Positions 42,848-51,912 of a DNA stretch of 64,000 bases are shown one piece after another. The notes beneath the pieces are model-generated. The model saw nothing but the letters and a program-made list of their open reading frames with translations, did no database searches and was not told the DNA's origin. This DNA comes from Oryzobacter telluris (GTDB taxonomy: Bacteria; Actinomycetota; Actinomycetes; Actinomycetales; Dermatophilaceae): positions 3,720,001 to 3,784,000 of the forward strand of contig NZ_CP170723.1 in assembly GCF_043099285.1 (NCBI RefSeq). The letters are read 5' to 3'. The stretch's first letter is position 1. Every line of letters starts with the position of its first letter. Both the position numbers and the translations under genes were made by a program.

Positions 42848-44347
42848 ATGACCTCACCCGACGCCGCCCCCATCACGCGCGCCTCGGTGGGGCTGCGCAG
42901 CGAGCGCGGGCCGGTCCTCCTCGCGGTCATGCTCAGCACCGGGCTCGTCGCCATCGACGCGACGATCCTCGCGGCCGCGGTCCCCGCGGTGGTCGACGAC
43001 CTCGGCGGCCTCACCCAGTTCCCGTGGCTGTTCTCCGTGTACCTGCTCGCGCAGGCGGTGTCGATGCCGATCTACGGCAAGCTCTCCGACCTCATGGGCC
43101 GCAAGACCGTGATGCTCGTGGGCGTCGGGCTGTTCGTCGTGGGGTCGCTGCTGTGCGGGGTCGCGTGGTCGATGGGCAGCCTCATCGCGTTCCGGGCCCT
43201 GCAGGGGCTCGGCGCCGGGGCCGTGCAGCCGGTGGGCATGACGATCCTCGGCGACATCTACTCGGTGGCCGAGCGCGCCAAGGTGCAGGGCTACGTCGCC
43301 TCGGTGTGGGCGGCCTCCTCGCTCGTCGGCCCGACCCTCGGCGGCATCTTCGCCGACTACCTCTCGTGGCGCTGGATCTTCCTCGTCAACCTCCCGCTCG
43401 GCCTCGTCGCCGGCTGGATGCTGTGGAGCAGGTTCACCGAGCACCGCACCGCCCGCGACCCGTCGGCCCGGCGGCCACGGATCGACTACCTCGGCACGGT
43501 GCTGCTGACCGTGGCGACGGTGGCCCTGCTCGTGGCGCTGCTCGAGGGCGGGGTCGTCTGGGCGTGGTCGTCGCCGGTGAGCGTCCTGCTGCTCGTCGGC
43601 TCCGTGGTGCTCACGGTCGCGTTCGTGGCCGTGGAGCGGCGGGCGGCCGAGCCGGTGCTGCCGCTGTGGGTGTTCCGGCACCGGGTGGTGGGGGCGGCGA
43701 TGGCGCTCTCGCTCGTCGTCGGCGTGCTGCTCCTCGGGCTCAGCTCGTACGTGCCGCTGTTCTCGCAGGGCGTCCTCGGCACCGGCGCGATCGTCGCCGG
43801 GTTCGCCCTGGCCGCGATGACGATCGGCTGGCCGGTGGCCGCGACCTCCGCAGGGCGCATCTACCTGCGCTTCGGGTTCCGCGCCACGGTGCTGCTCGGC
43901 GCGGTGGTGTCGGTCATCGGCGCCGCGCTCCTGCTCACGGTCGACGGGTCGTCCTCACCGCTGCACCTCGCCGTGCCGAACTTCGTCATGGGCCTGGGGT
44001 TCGGCTGGGTGGCGAGCCCGTCGATCGTCGCGGCGCAGGCGTCGGTCGGGTGGCAGCAGCGCGGGGTCGCGACGTCGGCCACCCTGTTCGCCCGCTCCAT
44101 CGGCAGCGCGGTGGGGGTCGCGGTCTTCGGGGCCGTCGCGAACTCGGTCGTCCGCGGGCGGTTGGGCCACGAGCCCGAGAGCCTCGAGTCGCTGCCGCCG
44201 GGCGTCCTCGAGCCGGCGATCGAGGCCGTCTTCCTCCTGTCGTTCGCGGTCGCGGTCACGCTGCTGCTCGCCGCCTGGCTGATGCCGAAGCGGGTCGAGG
44301 AGGTCGTGGAGGACGCGGCGCCGGTCCGCGAGGACGTGGCCGGGTAG
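42848..44347 (+). CDS. MFS exporter, EmrB/QacA (DHA2) type
   Basis: The 499-residue transporter has 14 predicted membrane segments and the DHA2 signatures ALDATILAAAVPAV-like (VAIDATILAAAVPAVVDDLGG), MPIYGKLSDLMGRKTVML in loop 2-3, and FRALQGLGAGAVQPVGMTILGD with WRWIFLVNLPLG after it. It is a proton-coupled drug or metabolite exporter; substrate unknown. No regulator gene is adjacent. ATG 42848 is chosen over the upstream ATG because it starts the family-like N-terminus. Confidence 0.92.
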   Translation: MTSPDAAPITRASVGLRSERGPVLLAVMLSTGLVAIDATILAAAVPAVVDDLGGLTQFPWLFSVYLLAQAVSMPIYGKLSDLMGRKTVMLVGVGLFVVGSLLCGVAWSMGSLIAFRALQGLGAGAVQPVGMTILGDIYSVAERAKVQGYVASVWAASSLVGPTLGGIFADYLSWRWIFLVNLPLGLVAGWMLWSRFTEHRTARDPSARRPRIDYLGTVLLTVATVALLVALLEGGVVWAWSSPVSVLLLVGSVVLTVAFVAVERRAAEPVLPLWVFRHRVVGAAMALSLVVGVLLLGLSSYVPLFSQGVLGTGAIVAGFALAAMTIGWPVAATSAGRIYLRFGFRATVLLGAVVSVIGAALLLTVDGSSSPLHLAVPNFVMGLGFGWVASPSIVAAQASVGWQQRGVATSATLFARSIGSAVGVAVFGAVANSVVRGRLGHEPESLESLPPGVLEPAIEAVFLLSFAVAVTLLLAAWLMPKRVEEVVEDAAPVREDVAG

Positions 44348-45010
44348 TCAGGTCGTGCGGTCTCCGGCGCTCGCGACGCCGAGCCACGTGTGCGGGTTGC
44401 GGTCCCAGCACCAGCCGAGCTTGGGCGCCCGCTCGGAGATCCACATCGCCGGCACCCGCCGGTCGCCGCGCCGTGAGCCGGAGAGCATGAAGCACCGGCT
44501 CTTCTCGAGGAGCTCGGGGACGTGCGTGACGACGGCGATGCCCTCCTCGATGGTCAGCGGCGTGCGGCCGCGCCCGAGGATGACGGGCAGCGCCTCCTCC
44601 GGCCGGACGTCGAGGAACTCCTCGCCGCGGTCGACGTCGAGCAGCAGGTAGGCGTCCGGCGCGGGGAGGCGGACCTCCTCGATGGGGCGGTACGGCGCGA
44701 GGCCCTGCTCGCCGTGGTTGCGGTCGAGGATGCCGGGCCTGGTGCCCTCGGGGGCGAGGCGCAGGAGCGGGACGGTGCGCTCGGGGTCGACGAGGTCGCG
44801 GGTGACGACGAGGACGAGCGGGGTGCGCCCGGGTGAGAGCTCGGTGGGGAGGTCGGGCAGCCGGGTGGCGGCGTCGCGTGCGGCGGAGAGTCGGTCGGTG
44901 AACGCCTGCTCGGTGAGGCCGGCGAGGGCCGGGTAGCCGAGGGCGAGGAGGGTCTCGACCTGCTGGTCGACGACGGTGCTGGCGGCGACGGTGGCGGTGG
45001 CTGCGGTGAT
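44348..45010 (-). CDS. DUF5701 family protein with a non-canonical ATC start
   Basis: The 220-residue protein has the DUF5701 blocks VDQQVETLLALGYPALAGL, LDRNHGEQGLAPYRPI, YLLLDVDRGEEFLDVRPEEA, GRTPLTIEEGIAVVTH and RAPKLGWCWDRNPHTWLGVAS. Function is unknown. There is no ATG, GTG or TTG in frame before or within the first conserved third. A perfect GGAGG (minus strand, 45016-45020) stands five bases before an ATC at 45010, followed by T-A-A-T, which would give the family-like N-terminus. I therefore place the start at ATC; a sequencing error is the other explanation. Confidence 0.75.
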   Translation of the reverse strand: MTAATATVAASTVVDQQVETLLALGYPALAGLTEQAFTDRLSAARDAATRLPDLPTELSPGRTPLVLVVTRDLVDPERTVPLLRLAPEGTRPGILDRNHGEQGLAPYRPIEEVRLPAPDAYLLLDVDRGEEFLDVRPEEALPVILGRGRTPLTIEEGIAVVTHVPELLEKSRCFMLSGSRRGDRRVPAMWISERAPKLGWCWDRNPHTWLGVASAGDRTT

Positions 45011-45189
45011 GGTGACCTCCGGGTCTCGCTCGTGGCGGCCGGGGACCCGGCGCGCCCACCGGCACGCGGCCGGCCCGTCATCAACGCGCGCCGGCCGTCC
45101 TCCGGTTCCCGCGCCCCCTCCATCGACGGTTCGAGGTGTTCGCCCGGCACCACACGCCGGCGCAGTACCTCGACCGGGCGCCCCTCGAG

Positions 45190-46395
45190 TCAGCCTCGGA
45201 CGACGTGGGTCTCGCGGGCGCGCAGCCAGGGGATGGCCGCGAGGAGGGTGATGGCGCCGGTGACGCCGAACGCCAGGGAGTACGACCCGATGTCGACGAG
45301 CAGCCCGGCGACGATCGGCCCGATGATCGCACCGGTGTCGGCCGACATCTGGAACGCGGCGAGCGCGGGGCCGCCGTTGCGCTCGCGGCCGACGACGTCG
45401 GCGAGGGAGGCCTGCTGGGCCGGGTTCAGCGCACCCGAGCCCAGGCCCGCCACGACCGACAGCACGACCAGGGTCGGCAGGTTCTGGGAGAAGCCGGTGA
45501 CCGCCGTCGCGAGACCGCTGACGACGAGCCCCGACACGATGAACGGCTTGCGGCCGATGCGGTCCGACAGCCGCCCGGCCACGGTGAGCCCGACGCCGTT
45601 GCCGGCCGCGAACACCGCGAGCGCCATGCCCGCGACCCACGGCTGCTTGCCGATGACGACGGCGGCGAACAGCGGGAGGATCGCGTTGCGGACCCCGAAG
45701 TTCGCCCACCCGTTCGCGAAGCCCGACCCGACGGCGGCGCGGTAGGCGCTGTCGCCCCAGCCCTCGCGGAAGGTCAGCGCGGGGCGGGCCGCGGCCTCCT
45801 CGTCGGGCCGCAGCGACGCTCCGCGGAGGAAGATGGCGACCACCGAGGCGGCGACGAGCAGGGCGATCGCGTAGACGATGAACGGCACGCGCAGCCCGAG
45901 GTTGCCGAGCACGCCACCGACGACCGGGCCGCCGATGCCGCCGATGAGGAAGGCCGACGCGTACGCCGACGACACCCGCGCCCGGATGGACGGCGGCGCG
46001 AGGCGGATCATCAGCGCGACCGCCGAGACGGTGAACATCACCGACCCGATGCCGCCCAGCCCGCGGAAGACCAGCAGCTGCCAGTAGGAGTGCGCGAAGG
46101 CCGTGGCGCCGGTGGAGATGGCGACGATCACGAGCCCCGCGAGATAGACCGGCCGCTCCCCCAGCCGCGCGATGAGGCGCCCCCCACCGGGCGCGAAGAC
46201 GAGGCGGAAGAACGCGAACGCCGACACGACGACCGAGCTCGCGGTGGCCCCGACGCCGAAGCTCTGCGCGAACTGCGGCAGCACCGGCGTGATGAGCCCG
46301 AAGCCCAGGGCGATGACGAACGCCGAGGCGATGAGGACCCAGATCTCTTGGGGGATGCGCACCTTCTCGACGGGGGGCGACGAGGGAGCGGACAC
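45190..46395 (-). CDS. MFS transporter (12-segment multidrug-efflux type)
   Basis: This 401-residue transporter has about 12 hydrophobic segments, the motif A-like loop GGRLIARLGERPVYLAGLV after the second and GRLSDRIGRKPFIVSGLV in the second half. FRGLGGIGSVMFTVSAVALM and SAYASAFLIGGIGGPVVGG resemble the TCR/Tet and MdtG-like groups. It is a drug:proton antiporter candidate; substrate unknown. GTG 46395 is chosen because the sequence upstream is not membrane-like. Confidence 0.9.
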   Translation of the reverse strand: MSAPSSPPVEKVRIPQEIWVLIASAFVIALGFGLITPVLPQFAQSFGVGATASSVVVSAFAFFRLVFAPGGGRLIARLGERPVYLAGLVIVAISTGATAFAHSYWQLLVFRGLGGIGSVMFTVSAVALMIRLAPPSIRARVSSAYASAFLIGGIGGPVVGGVLGNLGLRVPFIVYAIALLVAASVVAIFLRGASLRPDEEAAARPALTFREGWGDSAYRAAVGSGFANGWANFGVRNAILPLFAAVVIGKQPWVAGMALAVFAAGNGVGLTVAGRLSDRIGRKPFIVSGLVVSGLATAVTGFSQNLPTLVVLSVVAGLGSGALNPAQQASLADVVGRERNGGPALAAFQMSADTGAIIGPIVAGLLVDIGSYSLAFGVTGAITLLAAIPWLRARETHVVRG

Positions 46396-46465
46396 GATCA
46401 GCCAGTATGCCTCCCGCCACCGACACCGGATACGACGGCTGCCCGCGGGGCTGCGGGGGTGAAGG

Positions 46466-47821
46466 TCAGCGGACCTGGGGTCCGGGGAACGGCGGCAGCT
46501 GCTCGCGGAAGTCCTGCCGCCAGGCCCGGCGGCGGGAGTACCAGCGGACCAGGGCAACTACCGCCCCGAGCACGAGCAGGCGCCACCCCCAGGTCCAGCC
46601 GCGCTCCTGCCAGACGGAGATCCCGCCAGCGACCGGGGTCCCGCGCACCTCGTCGCCGGCGAAGACCGTGCAGGAGGCGTCGAACCGGGACGAGAGCTCG
46701 GGCAGCGGTCCGGCGGGCGGGAGGGTGATGGCCTGGAGGTCGCCGTCGGCGGCGACCGGCCTCTCGTCCCGCCAGCCCACGCGGCAGCCCCATCCGGCCC
46801 AGCCGTAGGAGTCGGGCTCGGCCGATGCGTCATCGACAGCGGACGCATCGAGGGGGAGTTGCCGGCCGGTGCGGGCATCGAACTCCATCGCGCTCGTCCC
46901 GACGTACTGCAGACCGGCCCGGTCGGTCTGAGGAGCCGTCACGACGATGCGGGTGCGGTCGGGCGAGACCGAGACCCTGCGGACCCCCACGTCCATCCCG
47001 CTGTCGGCCGCCCAGGTCAGGTCCGGTTCGCCGACCACCCACTGGGAGTCGCCGACGCGCCACGTCCTCGCCTCGAGCCGGTAGCCGCTCTCATCCGTCA
47101 TGTCGACGAAGGCCAGCAGGGTGTCGGGGTCGAGCCAACCGGCGATGACCACAGGGATGCCACCCGCGACCAGCGGGGCGGAGGTGACCGAGCCGTCGGT
47201 TCCCAGGACGTACCCGACCGAGGTCGGCTGCCCCTGGTCCGCCGCCTGCACGAAGGCGCGGCGCGAGTCCGGCGACCACCAGGGCGCCCGGTCGACCACG
47301 ACCCGTTCGGTGTCCAGGCGGGCGCGCACGTCGCCGCTCGGGACCCGGTCGCCCCCCACGAGGTCGTACAGGTCCCCGCCACGACCCAGCCAGCGACCAT
47401 CGGGCGACAGGGTCAGGCCCTCGGTCCCCGGCAGCGCCTGGGGGAGGTCGAGGCGCGTGACCACTCCCGTGGGCGAGACGGCGTGGAGGTCGACGACGTC
47501 GCCGGACTCCATGACGACGGCCGCGGTGACGCCCGGCGTCAGCGTCGAGGAGGCGAAGGGCGGTTTGGCGACCGTCGCGGGGAACGACGTCAGCCGCGAC
47601 GACCCGTCGGCGGGGACGGAGGCGCGCGGAGCGCCCGACGGCCAGGCGAGGAGGGCGACCATCACCGCGACGCACGCGGCGGCGAGGACGGGAACGGCTC
47701 GGGCGGTGCGACGCCGGCGGAGCCCCCCGGCCCACAGGTCGGTGGCGTCGGGGGCTGTGGCCGCGTCCTCGGCCCCGTCGACGAGGCCGCGCAGGGCGGT
47801 GCCGAGCTGGTCGGTGCTCAT
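46466..47821 (-). CDS. membrane protein with beta-propeller-like domain, partner of the SigE-type sigma
   Basis: The 451-residue protein has a cytosolic N-terminus of about 40 residues, a membrane segment (VPVLAAACVAVMVALLAW, about 43-60), a large extracytoplasmic domain with WD40/TolB-like strands (GLTLSPDGRWLG, APWWSPDSRRAFV, RVSVSPDRTRIVV), and a second membrane segment near the C-terminus (LLVLGAVVALVRWY) with a basic tail. Its ATG overlaps the sigma stop by four bases, so it is likely the sigma's membrane regulator. I find no zinc anti-sigma motif. Confidence 0.75.
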   Translation of the reverse strand: MSTDQLGTALRGLVDGAEDAATAPDATDLWAGGLRRRRTARAVPVLAAACVAVMVALLAWPSGAPRASVPADGSSRLTSFPATVAKPPFASSTLTPGVTAAVVMESGDVVDLHAVSPTGVVTRLDLPQALPGTEGLTLSPDGRWLGRGGDLYDLVGGDRVPSGDVRARLDTERVVVDRAPWWSPDSRRAFVQAADQGQPTSVGYVLGTDGSVTSAPLVAGGIPVVIAGWLDPDTLLAFVDMTDESGYRLEARTWRVGDSQWVVGEPDLTWAADSGMDVGVRRVSVSPDRTRIVVTAPQTDRAGLQYVGTSAMEFDARTGRQLPLDASAVDDASAEPDSYGWAGWGCRVGWRDERPVAADGDLQAITLPPAGPLPELSSRFDASCTVFAGDEVRGTPVAGGISVWQERGWTWGWRLLVLGAVVALVRWYSRRRAWRQDFREQLPPFPGPQVR

Positions 47822-48357
47822 CGGGTGGCCTCCTGGCGGCCGAAGGTGGCGGCGAGCTCGGGCGCGAGGGTGCGCAGCCGCTCGAGGGCGTGCCGGGTCT
47901 GCGACTTCACGGTGTTCACCGAGCACCCGAGGAGGCGCGCGGCCTCCACCTCGGTGCGGTCGTCGTAGAACCGCAGGACGAGGACGGCGCGCTGCCGTGG
48001 GGTGAGCCGGGCGAGGGCGGCGGCGAGGGTGATGCGGTCGTCGGCGGCGCGGGTGCCGTCGTCGTGACCGGGGCGGGCGTCGTCGTCGGGGCGGTCGTCG
48101 TGGCCGGGGTGACCGGCGGGGTCGGGCTGGTGCCGCCGCCAGCGCCAGGCGTCGACCGAGCGGGTGTAGAGGATGCGGCGCACGTAGGCGTCGGCCGTGG
48201 CGGGGTCGACCCGGCGCCAGTGCTGCGCCGCCCGCACGAGCGTCTCCTGGACGAGGTCCTCGGCGGCGTGCCGGTCGCCGGTGAGCAGCACGGCCGTGCG
48301 CAGCAGCGGTGCCCACCGCTCGCGCACGTAGGCGTCGAACGCCTCCCGGTCCGCCAC
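47818..48357 (-). CDS. SigE-family ECF sigma factor
   Basis: This 179-residue sigma has region 2 FDAYVRERWAPLLRTAVLLTGDRHAAEDLVQETLVRA, the WRRV and YVRRILYTRSVDAWRWRR blocks typical of the actinobacterial SigE-type ECF group, an acidic His/Asp-rich linker, and region 4 LTPRQRAVLVLRFYDDRTEVEAARLLGCSVNTVKSQT. GTG 48357 follows GGGGGAGGC, a strong ribosome site, and starts VADREAFDAYV, the usual beginning. The open frame upstream is not conserved-looking. Confidence 0.92.
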   Translation of the reverse strand: MADREAFDAYVRERWAPLLRTAVLLTGDRHAAEDLVQETLVRAAQHWRRVDPATADAYVRRILYTRSVDAWRWRRHQPDPAGHPGHDDRPDDDARPGHDDGTRAADDRITLAAALARLTPRQRAVLVLRFYDDRTEVEAARLLGCSVNTVKSQTRHALERLRTLAPELAATFGRQEATR

Positions 48358-48508
48358 GCCTCCCCCTTCCTCCTGCCCGATGCCGACCCCGTCACTGAGG
48401 AGTACGGACGACACCCTCCCCCCGGGTGGACCCCCTTCCCCACTGATTGCGGATATCCCACCCGAAACCACCCCGCGACGGTGGGTTGTGCGCAATGAGT
48501 CGGGCTCG

Positions 48509-50929
48509 TCAGCGGGCGAGGACGGCCACGGCGAGGGGGACGGCGGCGCCGATGACGAGGAGGGTGTCGCGCGCGCGCCAGGGGGACGGCATCCACCAGG
48601 TGCGGGCGGAGGCCGTGGCGAACCCGCGCGCGTCCATCGCCACGGCGAGGTCGGCGGCGGCCCGCAGGGTGCGGACGAGGAGCCCGAGGGTCAGCGCGCC
48701 GAGGTGCGTGGCGATGCTGCGCGGGCGCCGCCACGAGACGCCCAGCCCGCGGATGCGGCGAGCCCGGCCGAGCTCGCGCCAGATGTCGCCGAAGGAGTGC
48801 ACCCGCTGCAGGGCCGCGGCCGTGGCGACGACCGGCCGGTCCGGGAGGTGGAGGCGCTGGGCGAGGTGGTCGCCGAGGCGGTCGGGGTCGACCCAGGGGA
48901 TGAGCACGGCGGACGGCAGCGTGATGACGAGGACCCGCAGAGCGACCGTGGCAGCGGCATCGAGGTCGTGGCCGGCGAGGAGCCAGGTGGACCACGCGAC
49001 CGAGGCCGCGGCGAGCAGCCCCGGAAGGAGCCGGACGACGGTGCGGCGCAGTCGTCCTCGCGGCCTGGCTCCCGGGCCCGGGGCCGAGAGCCCGACGACC
49101 GCGAGCACCGCCTGTACGGCCAGCACCCACGCCGAGACCGACCAGTGCGGTGCGATGACGCCCGCGGGCACGGCGAGGAGCGCCGCGGCGAGGAGGGCGA
49201 GGGGTCCGCAGCGCGCGACGAGCGGTGTCGCCGTGGAGGTCTCGGGCGGCTCGGGCGGCGGTGTGGCGAGGCGGTGGACGGCCGTGGCCCGGTCGATGAC
49301 GTCGCGGTCGTGGGTCGCGGCGACGACCGCTCCCCCGGCTGCCCGGTACGCCGCGACGAGGCCGACGAGGGCGGCCCAGGTGCGGCGGTCCTGCCCCACG
49401 GTGGGCTCGTCGGCGAGGAGGACCGGCGGGCCGTGGAGCAGGGCGGCGGCCACGGCCAGCCGGCGCTGCTCGCCCCCGGACAGCTGGCGCGGGTCGGCGC
49501 GCTCGAGGTGGTCCAGGCCGAGGGTCTCGAGGAGGGCGCGGGCGCGCTCGGTGGTGCCGGGGCCGTCGGCGCCCAGGGCGCGCGAGGTGGCGAGCACCTC
49601 GTCGAGGACGGTGGTCGCGACGATCGTCGAGCTCGACCACTGCGGCACCCACGCCATGGCGGCGGCGAGGTCCCGGGCGGAGAGGTCGGCCGGGGTGACG
49701 GTGCCGCGGTCGCCATTCGGGTCGGGCACCTGGACGGCATCGGGGTCGCTGGGCCCGAGGAAGCCGGCGAGGGCGTGCAGGACCGTCGACTTGCCGGACC
49801 CGCTGGGGCCCACGAGGGCGGTGAGGGAGCCCGGCGTCGCGTCGAGGGGCGCGGACGTCTCCGCGGCCCGGCGCGTCCGCACCCGGCCGTCGACGAGCCG
49901 GGTCGTCCGCTCGACCACCAGCTGCCCGCACTCCAGGACGGCAACACGCCGAGCACCGACTCCAGCGCTCGGCGTGTTGCCGTACTGGAGCTGGGGCTGG
50001 AACAGGGTGGGGTCGACGGCGACGGGGTCGGGCGGGCCCTCCCCGGGCACCCACACGCCCATCGCGAGGAGCCGCTCGCGCTCGTTCTCGAGGGTCGCCC
50101 GCACCGGGCCGTCGGCGACCACGCGGCCGTCGTCGGCCAGCACGACGAGGCGCTCGACGAGGTCGACCCACGGCCCGAGAACGTGCTCGACGACGACGAA
50201 GGTCGGCGCGACACCGGCCCCGGCGCCGCCCGCGACCCCGGACGCGGACACCTCCGACACCTCGGCCGGCCCGGACGTGGACGCCCCAGCGGTCAAGGAG
50301 CCGGGCGCCGCGCCGAGCCCCAGCAGGGCGGCCACGGCGTCGCGCACCTCCTGCGCCGACGCCGGGTCGAGCATCGCCGTGGGCTCGTCCAGCAGGACGA
50401 CCGACGGGTCGAGGGCGAGCGTCCCCGCCAGCGCCAGCCGCTGCGTCTGCCCGCCGGACAGCGCCGACGTCGGGGTGTCGAGCGCCAGGTCGCCCAGCCC
50501 GACCGCGGCGAGCGCGGAGGTGACGGCGGACTCCATCGAGGCGCGCGGCATCCGGACGTTCTCTGGTCCGAAGGCGACGTCGCGCCCGACCGACACGGCG
50601 ACCACGCCGGATCCGGGCTCCTGGAGGACGAGCCCCACCGACCCCGGCCGCTCGCCCGGCTCCACCCCGTCGACCCGCACCGACCCGGACAGCTCGCCGG
50701 CGTCCACGGTCTCGAGGAGCCCGGCGAAGGCCCGAAGCAGGGTCGACTTGCCCGACCCCGACGGCCCGACGAGGAGGACGCGCTCCCCCGGCTCGAGCCG
50801 GAGCGTGACGTCGCGCAGCACGGGCTCGCGGCGGCCGAACGGGCGCCAGGTGAGCGCCTCGGCCTCCACGAGCCCGCGGCCGCGCGGGTCGCTCCCGCCC
50901 GGCGCCGGGGGACGCGCCATCGTCGTCAT
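48509..50929 (-). CDS. ECF transporter: two fused ATPases plus T component (YkoD-YkoC fusion)
   Basis: The 806-residue protein joins three modules of an energy-coupling-factor importer. ATPase 1 (about 25-245) has LVGPSGSGKSTLLRA, LSGGQTQRLALAG and VVLLDEPTAMLD. ATPase 2 (about 340-540) has GPSGSGKSTVLHA, LSGGEQRRLAVAAALL and LLADEPTVGQD. The T domain (about 555-806) is membrane-embedded and ends in the coupling segment with ADLAVAMDARGFATA. In Bacillus YkoD and YkoC are separate. The S component YkoE lies just upstream. Residues 325-344 are encoded by palindrome C, an apparent in-frame insertion in the linker. Confidence 0.92.
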   Translation of the reverse strand: MTTMARPPAPGGSDPRGRGLVEAEALTWRPFGRREPVLRDVTLRLEPGERVLLVGPSGSGKSTLLRAFAGLLETVDAGELSGSVRVDGVEPGERPGSVGLVLQEPGSGVVAVSVGRDVAFGPENVRMPRASMESAVTSALAAVGLGDLALDTPTSALSGGQTQRLALAGTLALDPSVVLLDEPTAMLDPASAQEVRDAVAALLGLGAAPGSLTAGASTSGPAEVSEVSASGVAGGAGAGVAPTFVVVEHVLGPWVDLVERLVVLADDGRVVADGPVRATLENERERLLAMGVWVPGEGPPDPVAVDPTLFQPQLQYGNTPSAGVGARRVAVLECGQLVVERTTRLVDGRVRTRRAAETSAPLDATPGSLTALVGPSGSGKSTVLHALAGFLGPSDPDAVQVPDPNGDRGTVTPADLSARDLAAAMAWVPQWSSSTIVATTVLDEVLATSRALGADGPGTTERARALLETLGLDHLERADPRQLSGGEQRRLAVAAALLHGPPVLLADEPTVGQDRRTWAALVGLVAAYRAAGGAVVAATHDRDVIDRATAVHRLATPPPEPPETSTATPLVARCGPLALLAAALLAVPAGVIAPHWSVSAWVLAVQAVLAVVGLSAPGPGARPRGRLRRTVVRLLPGLLAAASVAWSTWLLAGHDLDAAATVALRVLVITLPSAVLIPWVDPDRLGDHLAQRLHLPDRPVVATAAALQRVHSFGDIWRELGRARRIRGLGVSWRRPRSIATHLGALTLGLLVRTLRAAADLAVAMDARGFATASARTWWMPSPWRARDTLLVIGAAVPLAVAVLAR
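49931..49990. repeat. palindrome C: 60-base inverted repeat in frame inside a coding gene
   Basis: Arms 49931-49954 and 49967-49990 match except for one mispair (49937 with 49984) and flank a 12-base loop. Its length is 60 bases, so it adds exactly 20 codons (LQYGNTPSAGVGARRVAVLE) to the linker between the two ATPases of the ECF transporter gene without breaking the frame. The inner ACACGCCGA is shared with palindrome B. Confidence 0.88.
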
Positions 50930-50933
50930 CGGC

Positions 50934-51638
50934 TCAGACGGCCCGGGACTCCCGGTGTTCCTGGCCTGCGGGGAAGGCGGCCAGCGCCCCCACCTGGGCG
51001 AGCACCCGCACGAGCAGCCACCCGACCACTCCGGCCAGCACGACGCCCGAGACGCCCATCGCCACCAGGTAGGCGATCTTGTCGCGCGCGACCCACTCGG
51101 CGTACCAGCCGCCGCCGTTGGCGAGCACCGACAGCACGGGCACGTCGGCCCACGACGCCGGGAACTTCACGACCTCGAAGGCCCACTCCAGCGGCGCCGA
51201 CAGCGCGCCGGCCAGCGAGGCCGCGACGACTCCGAACAGCTTGTAGCCGAAGATCGCGAACGCCAGCTCGGCCCCGAGGCCCTGGAGGATGCCGGAGACG
51301 AGGACGGTGGCGCCCCACTCGGTGCCGGGCAGCATCGAGACCAGCGCCGCGACGACCTCGCAGAACAGGGCCGCGCCCGGGCGGCGCACGACGAGACCGC
51401 CGACGACACCCGCGAGGAACCAGGTCCCGACGAACAGCCCGTTGAGCGGCGCGTAGCCGAGCTTGAGGGCCGTGATCGGCCCGTTGTAGAAGATCCCCCA
51501 GCCCCAGAACGCGACGCCGAGCGCCGCGCCGAGGAAGGCGATGGTGAGGATGTCGACCGTGCGCCAGCCCATGAGCGGCGTGGTGGCGGCGATGGAGCGC
51601 CGGCTGCGGACCGGGCTCTCGCGAAGCGGTGTTGCCAT
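50934..51638 (-). CDS. ECF transporter S component YkoE (thiamine precursor uptake)
   Basis: This 234-residue substrate-binding membrane protein has five to six hydrophobic segments. MGWRTVDILTIAFLGAALGVAFWGWG, PITALKLGYAPLNGLFVGTWFLAGVVGGLVVRRPGAALF and GILQGLGAELAFAIFGYK match the YkoE family, which imports hydroxymethylpyrimidine or related thiamine precursors. A TPP riboswitch upstream fits that role. The ATG at 51638 follows GGGAGAAACGTC. Four bases separate it from the ATPase gene. Confidence 0.92.
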   Translation of the reverse strand: MATPLRESPVRSRRSIAATTPLMGWRTVDILTIAFLGAALGVAFWGWGIFYNGPITALKLGYAPLNGLFVGTWFLAGVVGGLVVRRPGAALFCEVVAALVSMLPGTEWGATVLVSGILQGLGAELAFAIFGYKLFGVVAASLAGALSAPLEWAFEVVKFPASWADVPVLSVLANGGGWYAEWVARDKIAYLVAMGVSGVVLAGVVGWLLVRVLAQVGALAAFPAGQEHRESRAV

Positions 51639-51732
51639 GACGTTTCTCCCGTGGTGAGTGGACACCTCGGGGAGGGACACTCCCGGCACCTCGCAGGCAC
51701 GCGCCTCCGGGTGTGCCGGGGGTGCACCTGAG

Positions 51733-51822
51733 ATTCCCGACTTCCTCCACCGGTGCTAACCGGATCAGGTTCGAGGGTCTGCGGCGGACCGCACTCTCAG
51801 CGCCGGAGCGCTCCCCTGTCGT
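51733..51822 (-). promoter_or_regulatory. TPP riboswitch (THI element)
   Basis: On the minus strand all conserved TPP aptamer blocks appear in order: GGGGAGC (51810-51816), CTGAGAGTGC (51791-51800), ACCCTCGAACCTGATC (51763-51778), GGTTAGCACCGG and GGAAGTCGGGA. It precedes ykoE by about 100 bases, within which a Gly/Cys-rich leader could form the expression platform. Binding of thiamine pyrophosphate should shut the importer off, most likely by masking the ribosome site. Confidence 0.95.
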
Positions 51823-51833
51823 TGGACGTCGTC

Positions 51834-51839
51834 AGCCTA
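51834..51839 (-). promoter_or_regulatory. candidate -10 box for the riboswitch-ykoE transcript
   Basis: TAGGCT on the minus strand would start transcription near 51827, just before the aptamer. It is divergent from a TACAGT box (51852-51857) for the DUF4235 gene. Confidence 0.5.
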
Positions 51840-51912
51840 TACCCGCCCGACTACAGTGGCGACGATCCCCGGGGACCTCCCCGACACCCGAACCACTGCT
51901 GGAGGACGACAC

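Noticed and set aside
48380..51731. Two open frames of over 1000 codons on the plus strand
   Set aside because: Both are antisense to the ECF transporter genes, which have all expected domains; the antisense translations are compositionally biased.
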